This document shows positions 1 through 12,000 of a DNA stretch of 64,000 bases, one piece after another (position 1 is the stretch's first letter; every line of letters begins with the position of its first letter). The notes beneath the pieces were generated by a model. The model was given only the letters and a program-made list of their open reading frames with translations, searched no databases and had not been told where the DNA came from. Location of the stretch: the NCBI GenBank assembly GCA_041397845.1, contig JAWKVW010000016.1, positions 1-64,000 on the forward strand. The letters are read 5' to 3'. The position numbers and the translations under genes were made by a program. Origin of the DNA: JAKPQE01 sp041397845 (GTDB lineage Bacteria > Pseudomonadota > Alphaproteobacteria > Rhizobiales > JAKPQE01).

Positions 1-3000
1 CGTCGAGCGTGACCCACATGCCGTCCGACTGCAGGATGTCGTTGCCGTTTTCACCGTAGAGATAGTCGGTGGTGCCGTCGCCGCCGCCGTCATTGAGGAT
101 GTCGTCGCCGCTGCCGCCGCGAATGTAGGTCCAGTTGAGGCCGCCGGTCAGGACGTCGTTGTAGTTCGAGCCGGTCATGCGCTCGACATTGCTGATGACG
201 TCGCCTTCGGCGTCGCCGCCCGTGCCGATGCCGGTCGCAAGGTTGACCGTGACGCCGACGGTCGAGGTCGCATAGTCGACCCAGTCGACGTCGCCGCCGC
301 CATTGATCGTGTCGGCGCCGGCGCCGCCCCGGATGGTGTCCGAGCCCATGCCGCCGTCGAAGACGTTGGTGTTCGCATCGCCGTAGAGGCGGTCGTTGTA
401 GACCGAGCCGACGATGCCCTCGATGCTGGTGAGCATGTCGCCGTCGGCGTCGCCGCCCGTTCCGGTCTGTGCCGCAAGGTCGATGGTGACCGCTGCGTCG
501 GAGAGCGAATAGACCACCGTGTCGGTGCCGTTGCCGCCGACGAAGACGTCGGCGCCCGTGTAGCCGATGAGCGTGTCGTTGCCGTCGCCGCCGTTCAGGT
601 AGTTGTCGGCCGAGTTGCCGGCAAGAATATCGTCGAACGCCGAACCGATGAGCCGCTCGATGTAGAGCAGCGTATCGCCCTGGGCATGACCGCCGGACGC
701 CGTGCTGTCCTGCAGGCTGATGGTCACCGCCGCGTCGGAGTCAGTGTAGTCGACGGTATCGATGCCGCCCTCGCCGTCGAGATAGTCGCCGCCGGCGCCG
801 CCGACCAGCGTGTCGTCGCCGCCGCGGCCATAGATCGTGTTGGCGTTGGCATCGCCGATCAGATAGTCGTCATAGCCGCTGCCGAGCAGGCCTTCGAGGT
901 TGAGGAAGACGTCGCCGGCCGCATCGCCGCCGGTGCCCGTGTTGGACAGAAGGCTCGCCGTGACGCCGGCGCTCGCATAGTAGTAGTCCGCGTAGTCGGT
1001 GCCGGCGCCGCCGTCGAGCGTATCAGCGCCCCCTTCACCGCGCAGATAGTCGGTGCCGTCGCCGCCGGAGAGATGGTTCGCCGCCGCATCGCCGCGCAGC
1101 ACGTCCGAATAGGCCGAGCCGATGAGGTATTCGATGCCCTCGACCCAGTCGCCCTGGGCATCGCCGCCGCTGCCGACATGCGTCGTCAGGTCGACATCGA
1201 CACCCGCCGTCGACCCCGAATAATCGGCCGTGTCGATGCCGTTGCCGCCATAGATCCAGTCGACGCCGGCGCCGCCGGTGATGGTGTCGTTGCCGTCCTG
1301 GCCCTCGAGGATGTTCTGCGACGCGTTGCCGATCAGCGTATCGTTGCCGGCCGTCGCGATGACCTTTTCGATCGCGATGAAGACGTCGCCCTCGGCGTCG
1401 CCGCCGCTGCCGGTGCCCGCCGCAAGGTTGATCGACACCGCTGTCGCCGACGCCGTGTAGTCGACCGTATCGGTACCGCCGCCGCCGTCGAGCGTATCCG
1501 CGCCCGCGCCGCCAATGAGGATATCGTCGGACGAGAGGCCCGACAGCCGGTTGGCATTGGCATCGCCGGTCAGAAGGTCGGCCGCGTTCGAGCCGGTGAT
1601 GTTCTCGAAGTTGGAAAGGACGTCGCCCGCCGCATCGCCGCCCGTGCCCGTGTTGGTGACGAGGCTGACGGTCACGCCGAGCGAGGAATGGGTGTAGTCG
1701 ACCGTGTCGGTGCCGTTGCCGCCGTCGAGGGTATCGGCGCTGCCGCCGCCCGACAGCGTGTCGTTGCCGTCGCCGCCGAGCATCGTGTCGGTGCCGCCCC
1801 AGCCATACATGCTGTCGTTGCCGGCGCCGCCCTCAAGGGTGTTGGAATTGGAATCGCCCTGCAGGCTGTCATTGTAGGCCGAGCCGACGACCCGCTCGAT
1901 CGTCGTCAGGACGTCGCCTTCCGCATCGCCCCAGTTGCCAATGCCGGTCGACAGGTTGACGCTGATGGCCGACCCTGCCGCGCTGTAATCGGCCGTGTCC
2001 GTGCCGGCGCCGCCGGTCAGGGTGTCCGCGCCGGCGCCGCCGGTCAGCGTGTCGTTGCCCGCGCCGCCGTCGAGGATGTCGTCCCCGGCCGAACCGGTGA
2101 GGATGTCAGCCAGGCTGGAGCCGACCACTTTTTCGATGTTGACGAGGACGTCGCTTGCCGCGTCGCCGCCAACGCCGGTGCCGCTCGTCAGGTTGACCGT
2201 GACCGCCGCGCTCGACGCCGAATAGTCCGCAGTATCGACGCCGTTGCCGCCGTCGAGGGTATCGGCGCCGCCCTTGCCCGCGAGCACGTCGTCGCCGTCG
2301 CCGCCCGAGAGGGTGTTGGCGTTTGCATCGCCCGACAGCACGTCGGCGCCGGCCGAGCCGGTCACCCGCTCGATGCCGGAGAGCGTGTCGCCCTGCGCGT
2401 CGCCGCCCGAGCCGTTGCCCGCCGCAAGGTCGACCGTGACGGCAATCGCCGAGGTCGAATAATCGGCCGTATCGGTGCCCGCGCCGCCGATCAGCGCATC
2501 GGCGCCGGAGCCGCCGACGAGGGTATCGTTGCCAGCGCCGCCGTCGAGGCGGTTGTCGTTGCTGTCGCCGACCAGCCGGTCATTGTAGCTCGTGCCGATG
2601 ACCCGTTCGATCGCTGTCAGCACGTCCCCGTCGGCATCGCCGCCGACACCGGTTCCGGCTGCGAGGTCGACCGTGACCGCGACCGTCGAAGCCGCGTAAT
2701 TCGCCGTGTCGATGCCGACGCCGCCGTCGAGGGTATCGATGCCGGCACCGCCGACGAGCGTGTCGTCGCCGCCGCCGCCCTGCAGCGAGTTGGCGCCCGC
2801 ATCGCCGGTCAGCGTGTCGGCCTGGGCCGAACCGATGATGCCTTCGATTGTCGCCAGCGTGTCGCCTTCCGCGTCGCCGCCCGAGCCCGTGCCGCTGGCA
2901 AGGCTGACGGTGACGCCCGTGCCGGACGACGAATAGTCGGCAAAGTCGGTGCCGTCGCCGCCGGTCAGCACGTCCGCGCCGGCGCCGCCGGCCACCGTAT

Positions 3001-6000
3001 CGTTGCCAAGGCCACCGTCGAGCGTATCGACGCCCGCCCCGCCCTCGAGGCTGTCGGCGCCGTCGCCGCCCTCGAGGCGATTGGCGATCGCATCGCCGAT
3101 CAGGCGGTCGTCGAGGCTGGTGCCGACGACCCGCTCGATGCCGGCATAGGTGTCGCCTTCCGCGTCGCCGCCCGAGCCGAGGCCGTTGCCAGGTTGACCG
3201 TCACCGCCGACGCGGAGGTCGCGTAGTTCGCCGTGTCGAAGCCCGAGCCGCCCGTCAGCGTGTCGGCGCCGGCGCCGCCGGTCAGGATGTCATCACCGGT
3301 CGAACCGTCGAGCGAATTGGCATTGCCATCGCCCGTCAGCGTATCGGCATAGGACGAGCCGATGACGTTCTCGATTCCGGAGAGCGTGTCGCCTGCCGCC
3401 GCCGCGCCGAGGCCCGTGCCAGCCGCCAGATCGATGGTCACCGCACCCGAGGACGTGCGGTAGTCGGCCGTATCGGTGCCGTTGCCGCCGACGAGCTGGT
3501 CGGCACCGTCGCCGCCGATGAGGATGTCGTTGCCGTCGCCGCCGGTAAGGACGTTGACGCCGGCATCGCCGATGAGCTGGTCGGCCGCGTTCGAACCGAT
3601 GACGTTTTCGATGCCGGTCAGCACGTCGCCCTGGGCATCGCCCGCCGCGCCGGTGTGATTGGCAAGGTCGACCGTGACGCCGAGCAGCGAGGTCGAATAG
3701 TCGGCTGTGTCGGTGCCGTTGCCGCCGGTCAGGATGTCGCTGCCGGCGCCGCCGCGCAGGAGATCGTCGCCGTCGCCGCCGTCGAGATTGTTGTCGCCGG
3801 AATCGCCGATGAGCGTATCGGCCTGGGTCGTGCCGATGACCCGCTCGATGCCCGAGAGCACGTCGCCCTGGGCGTCGCCGCCGACGCCGGTACCGGCCGC
3901 AAGGTTGATGGTGACGGCCGCCGCCGAGGCCGAGTAGTCCGCCGTGTCGGTGCCGATGCCGCCCGACAGCGTGTCCGCGCCGCCGGCGCCGATGAGCACG
4001 TCGTCGCCGTCATTGCCCTCGAGGATATTGCCGGAGGCATCGCCGATGAGCCGGTCGGCAAGCGTCGAACCGATGACCTTTTCAATCGAGGTCAGCACGT
4101 CGCCTTCGGCATCGCCGCTGGTGCCGGTGCCGGTCGCAAGGTTGACGGTCACCGCCGAGGTCGAGGACGCATAGGTCGCCGTGTCGAGGCCGTTGCCGCC
4201 ATCGAGCGTATCGGCCGCCGCGCCACCGGACAGGACGTCGTCGCCCTCGCCGCCGAGCAGCGTGTCGGTGCCCGCCGCGCCCGACAGCGTGTCCGCGCCG
4301 TCGCCGCCTTCAAGCGTGTTGGCGAGCGCGTCGCCGGTAATCGTGTCGGCCGCCGCCGTGCCGATGACGCGTTCGATGCCGGAAAGCGTGTCGCCCTCGG
4401 CGTCGCCGCCGGTACCGGTGCCGGCGCCGAGATCGATGGTCACCGCCAGCGCCGAGCTCGAATAGTCGGCCGTGTCGAAGCCGGAACCGCCGGTCAGCGT
4501 ATCCGCGCCGCCGCCACCGACCAGCGTGTCATTGCCGGACCAGCCGTCGAGGCTGTTGCCGTTGGCGTCGCCCGTCAGCCGGTCGTTGCCGGTCGAGCCG
4601 ACAAGGGATTCGATATTGAGCAGCGTGTCGCCCTCGGCGTCGCCGCCCGTGCCGGTACCGCCGCCGAGGCTGACCGTGACGGCCGCCGAGGAACTGCGAT
4701 AGTCGGCGATGTCGACGCCGTTGCCGCCGTCGAGCGTGTCGGCGCCGGCCGCACCGATCAGGATATCGTTGCCGTCGCCGCCCTCGAGGGTGTTGGCGTT
4801 GGCGTCGCCCGTCAGCTCGTCGGTGAGGGAGGAGCCGACGAGACGCTCGATGCCGGTCAGCGTGTCGCCCTGCGCGTCGCCGCCCGAGCCGGTGCCCGTC
4901 GCCAGATTGACCGTGACGCCGAGGCTCGAGGTCGAATAGTCGGCCGTATCGGTGCCGACGCCGCCCTTCAGCACGTCGCCGCCGCCGCCGCCGGCAAGGA
5001 TGTCGTCGCCGTCATTGCCCTCGAGGGTGTTGGCGCCGGAATTGCCGATCAGCCGGTCGGCAGAGGTCGAGCCGACGATGCGCTCGATGCCGGAAAGCGT
5101 GTCGCCCTCGGCGTCGCCGCCAAGGCCGGTGCCGGCCGCAAGGTCGATCGTGACACCCGCCGCCGATGCCGAATAGTCCGCCGTGTCGGTGCCGACGCCG
5201 CCGATGAGGACGTCCGCGCCGCCAAGGCCGATGAGTGTGTCGGCGCCGTCGCCGCCGTCGAGGGTATTGTTCTGGGCATTGCCGACGAGGAGGTCGCCGA
5301 GCGAGGAGCCGATGACCTTCTCGATGCCGGAAAGCGTGTCGCCGTCGGCGTCGCCCCCGGTACCCGTGCCGGCCGACAGGTCGACCGTGACTTCGCCCGA
5401 CGAGGTCGCGTAGGTCGCCGTGTCGAAGCCGACGCCGCCGATGATCTGGTCGCCGCCGGCGCCGCCGGACAGAAGGTCGTCGCCCTCGCCGCCGTCGAGG
5501 GTGTCGGCGCCGCTGCCGCCGCCAAGGGTATCGCTGCCGGTGCCGCCCGACAGTGAGTTGGCATTGGCATCGCCGGTCATCAGGTCGTCGAGATTGGAAC
5601 CGACGATATTCTCGATGCCGGAAAGGACGTCGCCGGCCGCGTCGCCGCCCGTGCCCGTGCCGGTCGAAAGGTCGATGGTCACTGCCGCCGCCGACGCCGA
5701 ATAGACCGCCGTGTCGGGGCCCGTGCCGCCGGTCAGCGTGTCGGCGCCCGCGCCGCCGATGAACGTGTCGTAGCCGGCACCGCCCTCGAGGATGTTGGCG
5801 TTGGCATCGCCGATGAGCGTGTCGCCGTAGTTCGAGCCGACCACCCGCTCGATGCCGGACAGGACGTCGCCGGCCGCGTCGCCGCCGGTGCCGGTGCCGA
5901 GCGACAGGTCGACGGTGACGAGCGCCGCCGAGGCCGAATAGTCGGCCGTATCGGTGCCCGCGCCGCCGGTCAGGGTGTCGGCGCCCGCGCCGCCGGTCAG

Positions 6001-9000
6001 GGTGTCGTCGCCGAGACCGCCGTCAAGGACGTTCGCCGCGGTGCTGCCGACGAGGGTGTCGTTGCGGTCTGAACCGGTGACGTTCTCGATGCTGGAGAGA
6101 CTGTCGCCCTGCGCATCGCCGCCCGAACCGGACTGGGTCGCAAGGTTGACGCTGACCGCGTCGAGCGAGGTCGAGTAGTCGGCCGTGTCGGTGCCCGCGC
6201 CGCCGACGAGATCGTCGGCGCCCGCGCCACCGCGCAGGATGTCGTTGCCGGCGCCGCCGTCGAGCGCGTTCGCAGCCCCGTCGCCGATGAGGGTGTCGTC
6301 GTAGTCCGAGCCGATGAGCCGCTCGACGCCGGAGAGCACGTCGCCTTCGGCGTCGCCGCCAAGGCCGGTGCCGGCCGCAAGGTCAACGGTGACCTTGGCC
6401 GACGAACCGGCATAGCTCGCCGTATCGGTGCCGGCGCCGCCGGTCAGCGTGTCGGCGCCCGCGCCGCCCTTCAGGAAGTCGTTGCCGTCGCCGCCATCGA
6501 GATTGTTGTCGGCCGAGTTGCCGGTCAGCGTGTCGCCGAACACCGAGCCGACGACCTTTTCGATGCCGGAGAGCGTGTCGCCCTCGGCGCTGCCGCCAAG
6601 ACCGGTGCCCGCCACGAGATCGATGGTCACCGCACCGCCGGAGCCGGCATAGCTCGCCGTATCGATGCCGTTGCCGCCGATGAGGGTGTCGGCCTCGGTG
6701 CCGCCGGTGAGGATGTCGTCGCCCTCGCCGCCGTCGAGCGTGTCGATGCCCGCGCCGCCGGTCAGCGTGTCGTTGCCGTCGCCGCCGACGAGATTGTTGG
6801 CACTGCCATTGCCGGTGATCGAATCGGCAAGCGCCGAGCCGATGACGTTTTCGACATTGGCGAAGGTATCGCCCTGGGCATCGCCGCCGCTGCCGGAACC
6901 GCCGCTGCCGATATCGACCGTGATCGCCGCACCCGAGGCCGAATAGTCGACCGTGTCGGTGCCCGTGCCGCCATCGAAGGAATCGGCGCCCGCGCCGCCC
7001 GTCAGCGTATCGTTGCCAGCCCCGCCTTCCAGCGTGTTGTCGCCGGCATTGCCGGTCAGGACGTCGTTATAGGCCGAACCGATCAAACGCTCGATGTTGC
7101 TGAGCGTGTCGCCTTCCGCGTCGCCGCCCGTGCCGGTGCCGGTCGCCAGCGAAACGGTGACCGCCGCCGCCGAAGCCGCATAGCTCGCCGCATCGGTACC
7201 GGTGCCGCCGTCAAGCGTGTCGGCGCCGGCGCCGCCGGTCAGCGTATCGTTGCCGGCCCCGCCTTCGAGGGTGTTGGCATTGGCGTCGCCCGTCAGCGTA
7301 TCGGCATAGTCCGTGCCGATCAGCCGCTCGATGCCGGAAAGAACGTCGCCCTGGGCGTCGCCCCCGGTGCCGGCGCCCGAGACGAGATCGACCGTCACCG
7401 CCGAGATCGAGGCCGAATAGTCGACCGTGTCGGTGCCCGTGCCGCCGGTCAGCGTGTCGCTGCCGGCGCCGCCGACGAGATAGTCGTTGCCCGCCCCGCC
7501 AAGGAGGGCGTTGGCGCCGCCGTCGCCGGTCAGCCTGTCGGCATAGTCGGTGCCGATGACCCGCTCGACCGCCGAGAGCACGTCGCCCTGCGCATCGCCG
7601 CCAAGGCCGGTGCCGGCCGCAAGATCAACGGTCACCGCCGTCAGCGATGCCGCGTAGTCGGCCGTATCGGTGCCGTCGCCGCCCTCGAGGGTGTCGGCGC
7701 CGGCGCCACCGGTCATGACGTCGTCGCCGACGCCGCCCGACAGCCTGTTGCCGCCGCCGTCGCCGATGAGCGTATCGCCATAGGACGAGCCGGTGATGTT
7801 CTCGATGCCCGAGAGCGTGTCGCCCGCCGCGTCGTTGAGCGCGCCGGTGCCGGTCGCAAGGTTGACCGAGACAGCGCCCGAGGAACCCGAATAGTCGGCC
7901 GTGTCGGTACCGGTGCCGCCGATGAGGCTGTCGGCGCCCGCGCCGCCCTTCAGCGTGTCGTCGCCGATGCCGCCGTCGAGCGTGTCGGCGCCGGCCGCGC
8001 CGGACAGGACGTCGTTGCCGGCAAGGCCGGACAGATAGTTGTCGTCGGCATTGCCGGTGAGCTGGTCGTTGCCGGCCGAGCCGGTGATGTTCTCGATGCT
8101 GGACAGCGTGTCGCCGCTCGCATCGCCGCCGCCCGCCGTGTTGAACGTCAGGTCGATGGTGACCGCCGCCGCCGAGGCCGAATAGTCGGCCGTGTCCGAA
8201 CCGGTGCCGCCGATGAGGGCATCTGCGCCGGCCCGCCGGCCAGCACGTCGTTGCCCGCGCCGCCCTCGAGCGTGTTGCCATTGGCATCGCCCGTCAGGAT
8301 GTCGTCATTGTTCGAGCCGACCAGCCGCTCGATGTTGCTGAGCGTGTCGCCCTCCGCGTCGCCGCCCGTGCCCGTGCCGGACGCCAGCGAAACGGTGACG
8401 GCTGCTGCCGAACCGGCATAGCTCGCCGTATCGGTACCGACGCCGCCGTCGAGCGTGTCGGCGCCCGCCGCGCCGGTCAGCACGTCGTCGCCCGAGCCGC
8501 CCTCGAGCCGGTTGGCGTTGGCATCGCCCGTCAGGTCGTCGGTATTGGCCGAGCCAATGAGGTTCTCGATGCCGGAAAGCGTGTCGCCGGCCGCGTCGCC
8601 ATTGCTGGCAGCGCCCGTGCCGAGATTGACCGTGACGCCGCTCGACGAGCCCGCATAGCTCGCCGTATCCGAGCCGGCGCCGCCGATGAGGGCATCGCCG
8701 CCGCCGCCGCCGGTCAGGAGGTCGTCGCCCGAACCGCCGGTGAGCTGGTTGGCGCCCGAATCGCCGGTCAGGATGTCGTTGAGCGCCGAGCCGATGACGT
8801 TTTCGATGCCGGAGAACGTATCGCCCTCGGCGTCGCCGCCGGATGCCGTTCCGGCCTGCAGGTCGACGGTGACCGCCGCGCTCGAGGCGCTGTAGTCGAC
8901 CGTATCGGTGCCGAGACCGCCGGCGATGAGGTCGGCGCCGGCACCGCCCGAGAGCAGGTCGTTGCCCGAACCGCCGTCGAGGGAATCGGCGCCGTCGCCG

Positions 9001-12000
9001 CCCGACAGCGTGTCGTTGCCCGAGCCGCCTTCGAGAATATTGGCCGCGGCGTCACCGGTGATGGTGTCGGCAAGGTTCGAGCCGATGACCCGTTCGATGC
9101 TGGCAAAGATGTCGCCCTGGGCGTCGCCGCCGGTGCCCGTGCCGGCGAGGAGGTCAATCGTCACCGCCGCGACCGAGGAACTGTAGTCGACCGTGTCGGT
9201 GCCGTTGCCGCCGTTGAGGACGTCGCCATCGGCGCCGCCGATCAGCGTATCGTTGCCATCGCCGCCGATGAGGACGTCGGCGCCGGCCTGGCCGCGCAGC
9301 GTGTCGTTGCCGGCATTGCCCTCGAGCGTGTTCGCGCCGGCGTCGCCGGAGATGTCGTCCGACAATGCCGAGCCGAGCACCCGCTCGATGCCGGAGAGGA
9401 AATCGCCATGGGCGTCACCGCCCGTGCCGGTGCCCGCGGCAAGATCGACGGTGACGGCCGCCGCCGAGGCCGAATAGTCGGCCGTGTCGAAGCCCGCGCC
9501 GCCATAGACGTTATCGCCGCCGGCGCCGCTCGCGATCACGTCGTCGCCGTCGCCGCCATAGAGCGTATCGACGCCGTCGCCGCCGGAAAGCGTGTCGTTG
9601 CCGATGCCGCCGTCGAGCAGGTTGGCGTTCGCATCGCCCGTCAGGACGTCGGCGAGATCCGTGCCGTAGACCTGTTCGATGCCGGAGAGCGTGTCGCCCT
9701 GGGCATCGCCGCCCGAACCGGTTCCGGTCGCCAGATTGACCGTGACGCCCGTCGAGCCGCCGCGATAGTCCGCCGTATCGGTGCCCGCGCCGCCGACGAG
9801 CTGGTCGGCGCCCGCGCCGCCCTTCAGCATGTCGTCGCCCGAGCGGCCGTCGAGCCGGTTGTCGGAAGCATCGCCGAGAAGAACGTCGGCGAGCGCCGAG
9901 CCGATGACGTTTTCGATGCCGGAGAGCGTATCGCTTTCCGCATCGCCGCCCGAACCCGTGCCGGCGGCAAGATCGACCGTCACCGCCGACATCGAAGCGG
10001 CGTAGTCGGCCGTGTCGACGCCCGATCCGCCGATCAGCACATCGCCGTCGAGGCCGCCGGTCAGGACGTCATTGCCGGCGCCGCCATCGAGGGTGTCGAT
10101 GCCCTGCCCGCCCGACAGCGTGTCGTTGCCGCCGCCGCCGGTGAGCTGGTTCGCCTGCGAATTGCCGATGAGGGTGTCGTCCGAGGACGAACCGATGACG
10201 CTTTCGATCGCGGTGATGAGGTCGCCCTCGGCGTCGCCGCCCGACGCGTTGCCCGCATCGAGGTTGATCGAGACGCCGGCCGCCGAGGTGCTGTAGTCGA
10301 CCGTGTCGGTGCCGAAGCCGCCGTCGATGTAGTCGGCGCCGGCGCCGCCGGCGATCCGGTCGTTGCCAAGGCCGCCCTCGAGGCGGTTCGCCCCGGCGTC
10401 GCCGATGAGAACGTCGGCATAGATCGAGCCGATCACCTGCTCGACCTGCGAAAGCGTGTCGCCCTCGGCGTCACCGCCCGTGCCGGTACCCGTGACGAGG
10501 TCGACCGTCACCTGGCCGCTCGAGGCCGAATAGTCGGCCGTGTCCGTGCCCGCGCCGCCGATGAGCTGGTCGGCTCCGGCACCGCCGGCAAGGGTATCGT
10601 CGCCGCCGCCGCCTTCCAGCGTGTTGGCGTTGACGTCGCCGGTCAGCTTGTCGGCCAGTCCCGAACCGACGAGACGCTCGATGCCGGAGAGCGTATCGCC
10701 CTGCGCATCGCCGCCCGAACCGGTGCCGAGCGACAGGTCGACCGTCACGCCGAGCACAGAAGCCGAATAGTTCGCCGTGTCGAAACCGGTACCGCCGACG
10801 AGGAAGTCGGCGCCTTCATTGCCGGCCAGCTCGTCGTCGCCCGCTTCGCCGTTCAGCGTATCGGCGCCGGCGCCGCCGGAAATCACGTCATTGCCGCCGC
10901 CGCCATTGATGACGTTGGCATTGGCATCGCCCGTCAACTGGTCGACGAACGCCGAACCGGTCAGTTGCTCGATGCCGGAAAGAACGTCGCCCTCGGCATC
11001 GCCGCCCGTGCCGGTACCGCCGGCAAGGCTGACCGTCACGCCGCCGAGCGAGGCCGAATAGTCGGCGATGTCGGTGCCGAAACCGCCGGTCAGGGTATCC
11101 GCGCCGCCGCCGCCGACGAGAATGTCGTCGCCCGCGCCGCCATCAATGGCATTGGCGCCCGCGTCGCCCGTCAGCCGATCGGCCTGGTTCGAGCCGATGA
11201 GGTTTTCGATCGCCGTCAGCGTGTCGCCTTCGGCGTGGCCGCCAAGGCCCGTGCCGGTCGAAAGATTGACCGTGACCGCGGCATTCGAGGCCGAATAGTC
11301 GGCCGTATCTGTGCCGGTGCCGCCATCGAGCGTATCGGCATCGGCACCGCCGATGAGAGTGTCGTCGCCCGCTTCGCCAAGCAGCGTGTCGCCGCCGGCG
11401 TCGCCCTCGAGCCGGTCGTTGCCGGCCCCGCCGGTCAGGCGGTTCGCCTTGAAATCACCGACGAGTTCATCGGCCGACGCCGAGCCGACGATGTTCTCGA
11501 TGGCGCTGAGCACGTCGCCGTCGGCGTCGCCGCCCCAGGCGGTGCCCTGCGTCAGGTCGATGGTCACGCCGCTCGCCGACGTGCTGTAGTCGGCCGTATC
11601 CGAACCGCTGCCGCCGTTGAGCGTATCGGCGCCGACGCCGCCCGAGAGCACGTCGTCGCCACCACCGCCAACGAGGCTGTTGTCCAGCCCGTCGCCGGTC
11701 AGCACGTCGGCCCGGGCCGAGCCGGTGACGTTCTCGATGCCGGCGAGCGTGTCGCCGTCGGCGTCGCCGCCAACGCCGGTGCCGGTCGCGAGGCTGACGG
11801 TGACCCCGAGAATCGAGGCCGAATAGTCGGCCGTATCGATGCCGATGCCGCCGACAAGGCTGTCGGCGCCCTCGCCGCCGGCGAGGATATCGTTGCCGCC
11901 GCCGCCCTCGAGCGTGTTGTCGAGGGCATCGCCGCGCAGCTCGTCGTCCTGGACCGTGCCGACCACCCGCTCGATGCCGGAATAGACATCGCCCTGGGCA